From positions 2,108,001 to 2,172,000 of the forward strand of contig NZ_JAHZTD010000001.1 in NCBI RefSeq assembly GCF_019599275.1: DNA of 64,000 nucleotides, in the 5' to 3' direction. Below the pieces are notes generated by a model. It was not told the DNA's origin and did no database searches. It saw only the letters and a list, made by a program, of their open reading frames with translations. Within the stretch, counting starts at the first letter, position 1, and every line of letters starts with the position of its first letter. Below, in pieces: positions 7,227 to 16,098 of the stretch. The stretch is from Hymenobacter sp. HSC-4F20 (GTDB taxonomy: Bacteria; Bacteroidota; Bacteroidia; Cytophagales; Hymenobacteraceae). A program made the translations under genes and the position numbers.

Positions 7227-9953
7227 CTAAAACCGGTAGCTTGCCCCTAGCATAGTGACCCGAGGCATTATAGCATAACTAGTCTGAGAGTAAACTAAGT
7301 CGGTAATGCTAAATTGCTTGAAAGACTTCGTGTTCAGTAGGTTTTTCATCGTCAGGAAATACACTAATTTACCTTTTGCCGGACTATACCGGGCAGTGCC
7401 TCCGAAAAAGGTATAGTGGTTATTGTAAATCAGGAGCTGATCTGCCTGCAGGCTTATGTACAGCTTTTGGCGTTGAAAAACGAGTTGATAGTCTGCTTGC
7501 CAGCGGCTATTACTCACCCTGAGCTCCTGTTCTATGCTTTGAACTAGCAGGGTGTTGTGAATAAAGCTCCCGCCTACGTAGACATTAACCGGCCCGGAAA
7601 AAGCGGTTCCGAGCTTTACGCTATTCTTGTACATTAAAAATCTATTGAAGCGTAAAGAAGAATTACCCAGGTAACTATACGATTCTACGTAGGTATTGGT
7701 GCTTTCCATCTGAGCACGCAAGGAAAGTGACTTGATAAACTTGGAAGCCTTTACTTGAAAGCTGGCATTTCTAGTATCGGGCGCCACAAACCAGGCCGTG
7801 GTGGTGGTATACTCGCTGACCTCAGAAGCCTGACCAAACGAGTTCCGCGCCAAGCCCACGGCTACGGAAGCCTGCAGTTCAGACAGCGTTAGATTGTCAA
7901 CATAAGTATACGTTGCGTTAAGTGTATGCTTTTCTTGCTCTACCACTGCCGGCAAGCCCCGGTAAAAGGAACGGTAATCCGTTAGAACTTCTTGGGGTAA
8001 CAAGTTATGGGCGTTGGAAAAGCTCCGCTCAAGGCTATAACTCAGCCCCAGAAGTGATTTAATATCAAATCGATAGCGCGCAATAAGTGACAAGGTAGGA
8101 AAAGTAGAGTATTGGGTCCTCACACCCAGCCCATTCGCTTGATTGCTTGCTTGAACCAAGGCTATTTCGCCCGTCGTACTAAACTTATGAAACGTTTTAT
8201 CCAGCTTCAGTTTGGCGTACGCCCGGTTTTGTGACAGAGAAATTCGGTTTTCTTGCATGCGCGACAAGGGTTCTTCCCCGCTGCCAGCGAACAGCGTAGC
8301 TAAGGCCGCATAGGAATAGTCAAACCCTACAACGGCAGAGTAGTTGATGGCGGGGGCGGTCTTAAAGTATTCGAGCTCACCGCTTATAGCCGTTTGCTTG
8401 ACCACGGTGCGCTGATCGGCCTGATTGCTCAACGAATCTGCCACTAGCTCAGCGAAGCGCGCTGGCAGCGTGGAGCTAACTCCTAGGTTGGCTCCCACTT
8501 CATCATAGGTGTGCAGTAGTTGCCCCTGTAGCGCCGCAGTGGCATTCAGCCGTTTGGTAACCAGTAAGTTCTGGCCAAATCGTACCGGAGTGTTGCGGTA
8601 CCCTTGAAGAATAATCTCCGAAATAGATTGTTGTGCTGTCTGGGTTTCTAACTCTAGCTGGCTGCTCGTTCGCGAGCGGGTAATATCTAATCGGTTTTCA
8701 TACGTCAGATTAGATTTCTCCCCCAACACGGCAAACAGGTTGTTGCGCATGTGGGCGCTTCGCAGCTGTTTTTTAAGCTGGGTGTTCTCCTGCAAGCGCA
8801 AGAAAGAAGAATCAAGGGGGGCCAGCAGGTAGCGGGTTAAGTTCTCGAGTTGTTGCTGAGTAGTATTGCTGTAGTAGGAAATATCCGTTAGGATTTTACA
8901 TCGCACACTGGGCTTAAAGACATTAATTAGCCCACCCGTATGTTCATTGTTCAAATTCGATAAATCCGGACGGAAAGTAGATGAAACCAGCACCGGGTCA
9001 GGCAACAGGGGGTGGAGGGTCCGAACACTGGCTTTTAATCCGACGCCACTTGGATTCGTCAGCGAGGCTGCCACGGGATCTTGATTAAGGCCGATGTTGT
9101 TGCTGGCCCCAATAAAATACAGCTTGTTCTTCGGGCGATAGGAAAAGACATTTGCTGCCAGGTTACGCCGCCCCGTAAGACCCACTTCCAGGGAGGCGTT
9201 TCCAAAGAGGTTGTTTTTACGATCCTCAGGAATGGTAATATTAAGCACCGTGGTTTCTGAGCGCACCAAACCGCCGAGCAGCTTGTTTTCCACGAAATGC
9301 TCAATGGGCTGAATTTTATCAACTAACGTGGCATCTAAGTTGTGCGCGATACGCTGGTAATTGGAGCCCGTTAGGTTCTCACCTTCGATGTAGATCCCCG
9401 AAATGGTCGTGCCTTTATAGGTGATAATGCCCTCGGGCGAGACGAGGAATCCGGGCACATTTCGTAGTACTCCTTCTAGGGTAGTGGGGGTGCCGGCGGT
9501 AAAGTCCTTGGCCTGGAACGTGGTCGTGTCGTTGAACGCAATTCGCGGCCGGGTGCCATGAATTATTACTTCGTTGATAAGCGTAGAGTAAGGCAGCAGG
9601 ACGAAATTGTAGCGCAGGTTAGCCTGCGCTGGCACGGCCACGGCTTGAACCACGGGCTTAAAGCCGATCATACGCAGGTGCACATTTACGGTATCTCCCG
9701 GCCGGGCTGGGAAGGCGCAGGAATACGTCCCGTCCTGATCGGTCGCGACGTACACAAGGCCCACTAAGCTTTTTTGCGTGGTGATGTAAACTGAAACCCC
9801 CGGCAAAGGAGCCTGCAAGCTATCCGTTACCCGCCCATGAATGGACATGGTTACTTGAGCCTGCACCCGCACGCCCCCCCCCAGCCACATTGCTATCAGT
9901 AGGGTCAGCAGGGCCGTGTGCAAGTACCAAGATGAAGTTGTTCGTAAAAACAT
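7227..9953 (-). CDS. Outer-membrane beta-barrel receptor with CarboxypepD_reg domain (TonB-receptor-like)
   Basis: This 908-residue protein has a signal peptide (residues 1-33, ending VQA-Q). A carboxypeptidase regulatory-like domain follows (about 36-130: IHGRVTDSLQAPLPGVSVYI, then TDQDGTYSC). Next is a plug-like region (about 145-240: L-E-G-V-L-R-N-V-P-G-F and E-N-L-T-G-S-N-Y), then a long barrel ending in aromatic LGASYRF, typical of outer-membrane insertion. No clear TonB box was located. This protein type is commonly the partner of a GLPGLI protein, and here the GLPGLI gene lies 105 bases upstream on the same strand, so they likely form one transcript. The substrate is unknown. Base composition is lower in GC than the flanking backbone, fitting acquisition with the island. 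Confidence 0.8.
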   Translation of the reverse strand: MFLRTTSSWYLHTALLTLLIAMWLGGGVRVQAQVTMSIHGRVTDSLQAPLPGVSVYITTQKSLVGLVYVATDQDGTYSCAFPARPGDTVNVHLRMIGFKPVVQAVAVPAQANLRYNFVLLPYSTLINEVIIHGTRPRIAFNDTTTFQAKDFTAGTPTTLEGVLRNVPGFLVSPEGIITYKGTTISGIYIEGENLTGSNYQRIAHNLDATLVDKIQPIEHFVENKLLGGLVRSETTVLNITIPEDRKNNLFGNASLEVGLTGRRNLAANVFSYRPKNKLYFIGASNNIGLNQDPVAASLTNPSGVGLKASVRTLHPLLPDPVLVSSTFRPDLSNLNNEHTGGLINVFKPSVRCKILTDISYYSNTTQQQLENLTRYLLAPLDSSFLRLQENTQLKKQLRSAHMRNNLFAVLGEKSNLTYENRLDITRSRTSSQLELETQTAQQSISEIILQGYRNTPVRFGQNLLVTKRLNATAALQGQLLHTYDEVGANLGVSSTLPARFAELVADSLSNQADQRTVVKQTAISGELEYFKTAPAINYSAVVGFDYSYAALATLFAGSGEEPLSRMQENRISLSQNRAYAKLKLDKTFHKFSTTGEIALVQASNQANGLGVRTQYSTFPTLSLIARYRFDIKSLLGLSYSLERSFSNAHNLLPQEVLTDYRSFYRGLPAVVEQEKHTLNATYTYVDNLTLSELQASVAVGLARNSFGQASEVSEYTTTTAWFVAPDTRNASFQVKASKFIKSLSLRAQMESTNTYVESYSYLGNSSLRFNRFLMYKNSVKLGTAFSGPVNVYVGGSFIHNTLLVQSIEQELRVSNSRWQADYQLVFQRQKLYISLQADQLLIYNNHYTFFGGTARYSPAKGKLVYFLTMKNLLNTKSFKQFSITDLVYSQTSYAIMPRVTMLGASYRF

Positions 9954-10058
9954 GCAGTGCTTCTGCTACTGGATCCATTCCGTTATGCATGCTTTTTCGG
10001 CCTAAAGCCGCAGGATACCTGGGCAAGCAGTACCAGCTGTCGTCAGGCATCTCTGGGG

Positions 10059-10880
10059 TTAGTTCATCACTTCAATCCAGTCTTGCAGATTGGCTTTGGC
10101 ATTCATGCCAGGGCCCCGCGCTTGAATGGATTTCACCCAGTTATCTGCGCTGGATTGCACTAGCTTACGGTATGCCTCCCACCCAATAACCTTGCGGCCC
10201 TGCGTGGGAGCAATCAGTGGGGTAAGTACTTTGGCGGGCAAATCAATAGAAGCAGCCTCGAAGGTAAATTCACCTTGTTGATCCGCTACCTGAAGAATTA
10301 AGCCAGGCAATCCTGCGAATTTCCATGGCCCCAGGTTTACTGGAATATCAGGGGCAAACCAGGCCGTATACTGGCGGCCACGAAAGGAGGTGGTGGCCTT
10401 TTGCACCAAGTGATTGGCCATCGTTTTCGTTTCGTTGGTGATCTGCCAAGAGAACGTGGGAGTGGCCTCTTCCACTACCACGTACTGACTGATAAAATAG
10501 ATAAAAGACCGGCTGGTTAACGTCTTGGCGGTATTATCCCGGAATACAGTATAGCCTTCCTGGTCTTTTATGTCCAGCACATACTCGTTTTCACTGCGCT
10601 GCTCCAGCTTTTTCGAAGCCTGCACAACATCCTTTCTCTCGTAGTAATAGAGCGACTTGGTGCTATTAAACACCAAAGTACCAACCGGGTCTCCTCCCGT
10701 GCCGGTACCCATCTTTTGTTTGTAAATGACGCTTCCCAGGGGAGCTTGGGTGGTGGAAGCCTTCTTCGTTTTTAAGGCAGGAGTTTCCTGGGCCCAGCTA
10801 GGCAGAAAGCCCATTATCGCTCCCAGCAAGAGAAACCCAGTCAGCAGGTGACGATGGAAACAGGGGAAAAATGACAGCAT
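10059..10880 (-). CDS. GLPGLI family protein
   Basis: This 273-residue protein has an N-terminal signal peptide (about 1-30, ending SWA-Q). It carries the family signature W-K-F-A-G-L-P-G-L-I-L-Q near residue 190, followed by the usual E-F-T-F-E-A-A sequence. The first half contains the YKQKM and Y-Y-Y-E-R-K beta-strand segments also typical of the family. GLPGLI proteins are exported proteins of unknown function, found mostly in Bacteroidota, often next to TonB-type receptors, as here. A terminator upstream (10911-10954) separates the gene from the small exported protein at 11025, so it needs its own promoter. Confidence 0.88.
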   Translation of the reverse strand: MLSFFPCFHRHLLTGFLLLGAIMGFLPSWAQETPALKTKKASTTQAPLGSVIYKQKMGTGTGGDPVGTLVFNSTKSLYYYERKDVVQASKKLEQRSENEYVLDIKDQEGYTVFRDNTAKTLTSRSFIYFISQYVVVEEATPTFSWQITNETKTMANHLVQKATTSFRGRQYTAWFAPDIPVNLGPWKFAGLPGLILQVADQQGEFTFEAASIDLPAKVLTPLIAPTQGRKVIGWEAYRKLVQSSADNWVKSIQARGPGMNAKANLQDWIEVMN

Positions 10881-10910
10881 AGTACCAGAAGTATAGAAAG
10901 CTGGTGGAAT

Positions 10911-10954
10911 AATAAAATAAGGTTCCTGCTACTATGAAAGAGTAACAGGAACCT
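10911..10954 (-). terminator. Rho-independent terminator after small exported protein gene
   Basis: Arms AGGTTCCTG (10920-10928) and CAGGAACCT (10946-10954) form a hairpin. On the minus strand it is followed by TATTTTATT. It lies past the stop codon at 11025. Confidence 0.7.
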
Positions 10955-11024
10955 CACCTAAACGGCAACGTGGTGGCTGCGCAAAGCGCTAATTAGCGAT
11001 AGAGTGCCACACCGGGCGGGACGA

Positions 11025-11300
11025 TTAATGAACAACTGCCAGCAGCATTTTCACAGCCTCGGCACACGTAGGAGCCGTAGCAGAGAGTTCCACTTTTACG
11101 CCGGAAACTTCCACAGACGCAGTAGCCGTGCATTCATTAAGGGCATTAAACTCGACTTGCAGATTTTCAAGGGCAGAAGCCGACTGCGTTTGAGTTAGTG
11201 GGGCTTTTGCCCGCAGTGGCGCAGCAGCAGAGGCTGACATGGAAACAGTTGAGAAGGCTAGTACTAAGCCCGTAATAGCAATTTTGCAAAGATTCTTCAT
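11025..11300 (-). CDS. Small exported two-cysteine protein A
   Basis: This 91-residue protein has a signal peptide (MKNLCKIAITGLVLAFSTVS..., cleavage probably after ASA near 25). The short mature part has two cysteines, C57 and C79, spaced exactly as in the neighbouring paralogue (C61 and C83). The shared core is C-T-A-T-A-[ST]-V-E-V-S-G-x-K-V-x-L-[ST]-A-T-A-x-[TS]-C-x-E-A, then M-L-L. I do not recognise a family. A disulfide-linked beta-hairpin or small sandwich exported to the periplasm or beyond is plausible. The terminator at 10911-10954 and the paralogue upstream support a real gene. It is oriented with the GLPGLI and receptor genes. Confidence 0.72.
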   Translation of the reverse strand: MKNLCKIAITGLVLAFSTVSMSASAAAPLRAKAPLTQTQSASALENLQVEFNALNECTATASVEVSGVKVELSATAPTCAEAVKMLLAVVH

Positions 11301-11471
11301 GCGTGATAGGATTGAATGGGATAATGAAATGTGCTTACTCTGTTAAAGGCTTTTCAGCTACCGCCTTTCTTCAGTAAGGCTAGTTGTTGCTCCACTTAGC
11401 CTGCCGCCAATCAGGCGCTCAGGCGTTCTATGACCCACTGCCAGAGGAGGCGCCAAGGAGCAAAGCCGAGT

Positions 11472-11765
11472 CTAGTAGCCGTATATCTGCTCTAACAGCA
11501 TGCCTGCGGCTTCGCCACAGCTGGCTGCGGTAGCCGTTAGCACCACTTTGGTGCCACTTACCTCGACAGTTGCGGTCGCAGTGCACTGAAAGGAGGACAC
11601 CACGGTCGTCTTGATTGGGGCCAGCAACCTGAGCGTGGGAGCTGCTGAACTGACGGGAGTGACTGCTGGTATACGCGACGATAAGTCCGAGCCAGTAGCA
11701 AACATGGGCGGACTCACCAGCCCTAAGGCACAGGTGAGAGCAATAGTTTTGAAAAGATTTTTCAT
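11472..11765 (-). CDS. Small exported two-cysteine protein B
   Basis: This 97-residue paralogue of the gene at 11025 starts MKNLFKTIALTCALGLVS (signal peptide; cleavage near residue 24). The mature part has cysteines at 61 and 83 and the same core between them (C-T-A-T-A-T-V-E-V-S-G-T-K-V-V-L-T-A-T-A-A-S-C). ATG 11765 is chosen over the in-frame ATG 11828 because it matches the MKNL start of the paralogue and begins directly with the signal peptide. The variable segment between signal and core is rich in Ser, Ala and Pro, perhaps a linker. The function is unknown; the tandem arrangement indicates local duplication. Confidence 0.7.
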   Translation of the reverse strand: MKNLFKTIALTCALGLVSPPMFATGSDLSSRIPAVTPVSSAAPTLRLLAPIKTTVVSSFQCTATATVEVSGTKVVLTATAASCGEAAGMLLEQIYGY

Positions 11766-12063
11766 GATGGATACTGAAAAAGGATAAACTGAATGACACT
11801 CGGGATTCTTAATACTCAAAGGTGGCATGAATACTTACAGCCAGAAAGGCCGATCATTGGAGTATTGTGACAAGGATATAATCCTCTTTTCCCTAATCTC
11901 CGTGAGGCAGACTATCCTTGAGTGTCCTCAGAAAGACTGTAAGGTTGTTTTATAATTGCTGACGTGATTTAAGCCAGGTTTGCAGGGACAAATTGTGACA
12001 TTTCATCTTTGTATAATACCTAAATATAAAAAAGTTATATAAATCCACAGCTGAAGTTCAGTT
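11766..12063. other. Gap, no gene seen
   Basis: This AT-rich stretch lies upstream of the two-cysteine protein pair. It should hold their promoter on the minus strand, but I could not fix a convincing -33/-7 pair. No RNA gene or repeat was recognised. Confidence 0.4.
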
Positions 12064-12447
12064 ATGCAACCAGAAGTAGGGTATTATCCTGACTCGATAA
12101 AGTGCTCTAGAGAAGGCAACTGTTACAGCTGGCGCTACTTTCTGAATCTGCTCTTCTATCGTCGGCGGTTGCGGGCCTACGTCGTCGTTGAGCTCAGGAT
12201 TATGGAGTTTAGATCCGAGTACGCCGGCAAACTCAATTTCTGCCTCACGGCAGTGGACCAGCAGCGGCGACATCCGCAGGTTGGGACCAGCACCAAGCTG
12301 CTCTTATGCAGGAGCCGCAACAAGGTTGTGGCGGAACAGGCCTGGCGCGACCTACCTAAACCGATTGGAATTGCGGACTACCGCCTGACTTAGGCATTGC
12401 TCAAAAGGCTAGTGGACTCCTTACCCAGCATTGCCTCTTTGAAGCAG
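12064..12447 (+). pseudogene. YhcG (DUF1016) PDDEXK nuclease, C-terminal fragment with internal stop
   Basis: The frame 12064-12393 encodes YFLNLLFYRRRLRAYVVVEL, then EYAGKLNFCLTAVD, LLLCRSRNKVVAE and KPIGIADYRLT. This follows the C-terminal nuclease domain of YhcG-type proteins almost position by position. After the TAG at 12391-12393 the same frame continues A-L-L-K-R-L-V-D-S-L-P-S-I, which is the normal end of the family, so the stop interrupts a conserved Glu codon. The N-terminal domain is missing; upstream sequence does not read as YhcG in any frame. The catalytic Asp of F-x-[IV]-D-L-L-F-Y is Asn here, and E-L-K has become E-L-R. It is therefore a dead remnant. YhcG proteins are often carried in defence or mobile regions. 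Confidence 0.78.
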
Positions 12448-12831
12448 CCCCCTTCGACACAGCACCTCCGAGCCAACGCCACCCGACATAGCAGAAGGAA
12501 CCCCTGCCTAACTTCCTGGCTAACCAAAGAAAGGGACGTTGCCATTAGTTAAATCAAGCACGAGCTTGATTGCCACAATAGGTTCCGATGGCTTTTAACT
12601 AGAACACTCAAATTGCGGCTCTCACGAGCGGCATTTAGTTTGATGAATAGGTCCGATAAATCTTACTTATCAGGCCGTATAAGCACCTGTTCATGACGCT
12701 CTGTAATTGAATGTTCACTAAAATGCTTCTTCAACTGAACTTACTGATTAGGTAGATGGAGGAAACAACGTTGGGGCAAGACAACTAAAAGCCGCCGTAC
12801 GCGAGAGGCTTGAATTTGATAACTTTACTCT
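12448..12831. other. Gap upstream of first AraC module
   Basis: No convincing gene is seen. Short scraps without family character occur on both strands. The region must contain the promoter of the AraC gene at 12832. It forms the border between the AT-richer left part and the GC-rich right part of the island. Confidence 0.4.
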
Positions 12832-13734
12832 ATGTCAAAGCCCGAAAGCTTAGCCGAATTCTACCAGCATCATTTCCAGGAGCAACCCGCAATCCGCCCC
12901 CTGGAGCGGGGTCAGGTCAACGTATTTCGGCTGGAGGACGTACTGGCCCCTAGCGCCGAGCCGGTGCAGTACAGCCGCCGCGACTTCTACAAAATCACAC
13001 TCATCCGGGGCCACAACGCCTACCATTACGCCGACAAAAGCTTGGAAATAACCGGGCCGACGCTGCTGTTTTTTAACCCTCAGGTACCCTACACCTGGCA
13101 GCCGCTGTCGGACGACACCACCGGGTTTTTTTGCATTTTCCGCGAAGAGTTCTTTCACGGCTGGGGTACCCCACCGCTCATCGAATTACCGCTGTTTCAG
13201 CCGGGTAGCGCTCCCGCTTACCCACTCACGGCCGCGCAAGATGAAGCGGTCAGTGGGCTATATAGTAAAATGTTGACGGAGCTTGACTCCGACTACCCCC
13301 TTAAATACGAGCTGCTGCGCAACTACACGTCAGAGTTGATTCATTATGCGCTCAAGCTGCGGCCCGCCGAGGCTCGCTACCAGCACCCCGATGCCAAATC
13401 ACGACTGACGTCCGTGTTTCTGGAGCTGCTGGAGCGGCAGTTCCCCATCGAGTCGCCTACTCGCCGGTTTGCCTTACGCTCGGCCAGCGACTTTGCCCGG
13501 CACCTGGCCGTGCACGTCAACCACCTCAACCGCTGCGTGCGCGACACCACCGGCAAAACCACCACCGACCATATCGCCGAACGCCTGGCTGGCGAAGCCC
13601 GGGCCCTGCTCCGGCACACCGACTGGAACATTGCCGAAGTCGGCTACAGCCTGGGCTTCGATGAGCCCGCCAACTTCAACTACTTTTTCAAAAAGCAGAC
13701 CGGGCTGGTGCCTTCCGCTTTTCGGCGGGTTTGA
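12832..13734 (+). CDS. AraC family transcriptional regulator (module 1)
   Basis: This 300-residue protein has an N-terminal cupin-like sensor region (about 40-130: Y-S-R-R-D-F-Y-K-I-T-L-I, L-L-F-F-N-P-Q-V-P-Y-T-W) and a C-terminal AraC double helix-turn-helix (about 215-298). The latter contains H-V-N-H-L-N-R, A-R-A-L-L-R-H-T-D-W-N-I-A-E-V-G-Y-S-L-G-F-D-E and F-F-K-K-Q-T-G, the standard second-HTH consensus. It probably controls the short-chain dehydrogenase gene 121 bases downstream, in the usual regulator-plus-target arrangement. It is clearly paralogous to the regulator at 16672. The effector is unknown. Confidence 0.9.
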   Translation: MSKPESLAEFYQHHFQEQPAIRPLERGQVNVFRLEDVLAPSAEPVQYSRRDFYKITLIRGHNAYHYADKSLEITGPTLLFFNPQVPYTWQPLSDDTTGFFCIFREEFFHGWGTPPLIELPLFQPGSAPAYPLTAAQDEAVSGLYSKMLTELDSDYPLKYELLRNYTSELIHYALKLRPAEARYQHPDAKSRLTSVFLELLERQFPIESPTRRFALRSASDFARHLAVHVNHLNRCVRDTTGKTTTDHIAERLAGEARALLRHTDWNIAEVGYSLGFDEPANFNYFFKKQTGLVPSAFRRV

Positions 13735-13855
13735 ATTTCATAAGTATCAGCTTGAATCTCATAAGCTCCTGCCGGGGTAGTGACCTGATCTTTGCTGTCG
13801 TTACTCGAGCTGCTCGAACTAACGCGCAAGCCCTCATTTCAACCATCACCCCCGC

Positions 13856-14725
13856 ATGGACACTCAAGCAAACAATCCGCAAGTCTGGTTTATCACCGGG
13901 GCCTCCAAAGGCTTCGGGCTCGAACTAGTGAAACAACTGCTGGCCCAAGGCCACCAGGTAGCGGCCACTTCCCGCGACGCCCAGGAGCTGCGCGCCGCCG
14001 TTGGCTCCGAATCCCCCAACTTCCTGCCGCTGGCCGTGGACCTGACGGCCGAAGCCCGCGTAGGCGAAGCCATTGCGGCCACCGTGCGGCAGTTCGGCCG
14101 CCTAGATGTGGTGGTCAACAACGCCGGCTACGGCCAGTTGGGTAGCCTGGAAGAAGTAACCGACGCCGAGGCCCGCGAAAACTTCGATGTCAACGTGTTT
14201 GGCACGCTCAATGTCATTCGCCAGGCCATGCCGCAACTGCGAGAGCAGCAGCGGGGGCACATTATTAACTTCTCCTCCATTGCCGGCATTCAGGGCGGTT
14301 TCCCCGGCTGGGGCGTGTATTGCGCTACCAAGTTTGCGGTTGAAGGCCTCTCCGAAGCCCTGGCCGCCGAGGTTGCTCCGTTCGGGGTGAAGGTAACGGT
14401 GGTGGCACCCGGCTATTTCCGCACCAACTTCCTGCAGTCCGGCTCCCTGAAGCTGGCTGCCGACAAACTGCCGGCCTACCAAGTAGTGCGCGACAACGAG
14501 GCCTACCACGAGCAGGTGCGGGAAGCCAACTCCCAGCTGGGCGACCCCGCGAAAGGCGCCACGGCCCTGATTCGGATGGCCGCCGAGCTCAACCCGCCCC
14601 TGCACCTGCTGCTGGGCGCTGACGCCTACGGCCTGGCCGAGGCGAAGATCAAGAGCTTACAGGCAGACATGGCAAGCTGGCAAGCCCTGTCGTACGCCAC
14701 CGCCGCCGAGCTGACTCACGCCTAG
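13856..14725 (+). CDS. Short-chain dehydrogenase/reductase (module 1)
   Basis: This 289-residue classical SDR has the cofactor motif TGASKGFG at 14-21 and N-N-A-G-Y-G in the fourth strand. The catalytic Ser lies in NFSSIAG, and the Tyr-Lys pair is in YCATK (Y-x-x-x-K). The ATSRD segment after strand 2 suggests NADP(H) preference. Enzymes of this group reduce or oxidise carbonyl/alcohol groups on small molecules. It follows an AraC regulator on the same strand, as does its counterpart at 17661. A GC-rich hairpin follows at 14740-14777. Confidence 0.9.
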   Translation: MDTQANNPQVWFITGASKGFGLELVKQLLAQGHQVAATSRDAQELRAAVGSESPNFLPLAVDLTAEARVGEAIAATVRQFGRLDVVVNNAGYGQLGSLEEVTDAEARENFDVNVFGTLNVIRQAMPQLREQQRGHIINFSSIAGIQGGFPGWGVYCATKFAVEGLSEALAAEVAPFGVKVTVVAPGYFRTNFLQSGSLKLAADKLPAYQVVRDNEAYHEQVREANSQLGDPAKGATALIRMAAELNPPLHLLLGADAYGLAEAKIKSLQADMASWQALSYATAAELTHA

Positions 14726-14739
14726 CGTTTTCGAAAGGT

Positions 14740-14777
14740 GGCCCGCCTGGTCCCAATTTCTGGAAACTAGGCGGGCC
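14740..14777 (+). terminator. Terminator-like hairpin after SDR gene
   Basis: Perfect 9-bp arms GGCCCGCCT (14740-14748) and AGGCGGGCC (14769-14777) lie just past the stop. Only a weak T-rich tail follows (GCTTCACTCCTCT). Confidence 0.5.
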
Positions 14778-14949
14778 GCTTCACTCCTCTCTACTCCGGC
14801 CCTGCGCAGCCGCCGCCAAGGCCACCCGCTGCGCGGCCTTATTTGCCTTAGCATGCCGTTAATTTGTCCGTCTCAAGCAAGGTCTGCGTAAGACGTAAGT
14901 AGGAGCGTTTATCTTAACGATCTGACAGGCAGGCGGGTGGCGCGCACGA

Positions 14950-15241
14950 ATGGCTTTACCTTTCCGCTGCTTTGTCCCAGCACAAGTCAATCAGCCACCC
15001 GTGCAGCCATTCCTGTTAGATGAATCCAGCGCCCTTGGCAAAGCCTTTCAATTGATAGGATCTGGGGGCACGATCCTGTCGGTTTTGTTAGGGGCAGCGC
15101 TTGTATCCCTGGGCTGGAAAGCCTTCGCACGCCATCGGCCGGCGGTGCGGGTTACGCTGGCTCCTGTTCATGCTTTGCCTTCTCGCTCTGCTGGCAATCG
15201 GGGTTGTCATGGCGTATGCTTTCAACGTCGGGTTCTCATGA
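14950..15241 (+). pseudogene. Possible frameshifted small membrane protein
   Basis: From ATG 14950 one frame gives a hydrophobic segment (GGTILSVLLGAALVSLGWKAF). A second hydrophobic segment (LRWLLFMLCLLALLAIGVVM, ending NVGFS) appears in another frame and stops at 15239-15241. Together they would make a two-helix membrane protein of about 95 residues broken by one frameshift near 15130. I do not recognise a family, and chance cannot be excluded. As it stands the first frame runs on to a stop at 15253-15255. Confidence 0.3.
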
Positions 15242-15255
15242 GTGTCTTGTCCTGA

Positions 15256-15589
15256 TAGTATGCCCTCATTTCGCTGTATACTCTTGTGAGCAAGCGAACT
15301 TTAGGAAAAGAGGGTTAACAGGCCGAAAATTAGTTTACTGAACTGTTACAGGGTGCAACGTATAGAAGAAACACCTTCTACATGAGAAACCTGTACTTAT
15401 AGTATTACCATTGACTATTTGGTAATGGGTGCTTCAAATCATTGGCCCCACGGACTAATAGCCTTTGCTTATTGAACCTTAGCAGGAACAAGGGAAGTGT
15501 ACTTCAATTCTGTGTAGCATGCCATAAGAGAGTATCAAACCCTATCAGCTCATCCTTATTGACTACTGTTAACCCGCTTACCCTACCCC
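15256..15589. other. Gap, no gene seen
   Basis: This AT-richer spacer lies between the two small membrane-protein candidates. Short frames cross it but show no family character. No repeat, terminator or RNA gene was recognised. Confidence 0.4.
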
Positions 15590-15877
15590 ATGTTGTCCAT
15601 GGTGCTCACTCTACTTCTATCGGAATCTACCCCCATATCTTTAGCTGGCTTATTGCTGCTAGCCCCACTGATACTAGCTATGAGTTACCCTCTCTTTTGG
15701 CTAGCTCGATCAACATCGGCAACTACTTCTAAAGTCATGGCTCTAGTACTGGCCTTGCTACCCATTTGGCTAGGTAGCAAACTAAGTAACGACCTGGGGG
15801 CAGGGGTAGTGTTATTTTCATGTCTCCCTTTTGGGTTGGTCACATTTAACCTATCACGTAACACGTCCGGAAAGTAG
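15590..15877 (+). CDS. Hypothetical small membrane protein
   Basis: This 95-residue hydrophobic protein appears to have three membrane segments: about 4-36, 48-64 and 72-88. ATG 15590 is followed quickly by a second ATG (15599), either of which could be used. I do not recognise the family. The terminator at 15955-15988 downstream supports transcription in this direction. It sits between the two AraC/SDR modules and has lower GC than they do. Confidence 0.45.
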   Translation: MLSMVLTLLLSESTPISLAGLLLLAPLILAMSYPLFWLARSTSATTSKVMALVLALLPIWLGSKLSNDLGAGVVLFSCLPFGLVTFNLSRNTSGK

Positions 15878-15954
15878 TGGCTGCCATGGACGCGAAGCTT
15901 TCAATTGCTTTAGCTAAGCTCCTGTTTTTGGCTTCCAATAAACGGTACTAAGAA

Positions 15955-15988
15955 ACGGCCCCGAAAACCTACGTTTCGGGGCCGTTTT
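15955..15988 (+). terminator. Rho-independent terminator
   Basis: Perfect 12-bp arms ACGGCCCCGAAA (15955-15966) and TTTCGGGGCCGT (15974-15985) are followed by a T run on the plus strand. Confidence 0.8.
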
Positions 15989-16098
15989 CAGGGGTTGCTA
16001 CTGTTATGTGATGGGGTAAGAAGTGGGCAAGCCTTCACAGGCTCGACTTGTAGCCCGATAAGCTGTATCTTCTGGTGAGCCGCTATCTTGTCGGAACT

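Noticed and set aside
12058..12273. Minus-strand open frame over the YhcG remnant
   Set aside because: The plus-strand frame matches a known family in detail; the minus frame is its complement.
16075..16098. GTG start for the DUF2809 protein
   Set aside because: The extra eight residues do not fit the family start; ATG 16099 is preferred, though GTG cannot be excluded.
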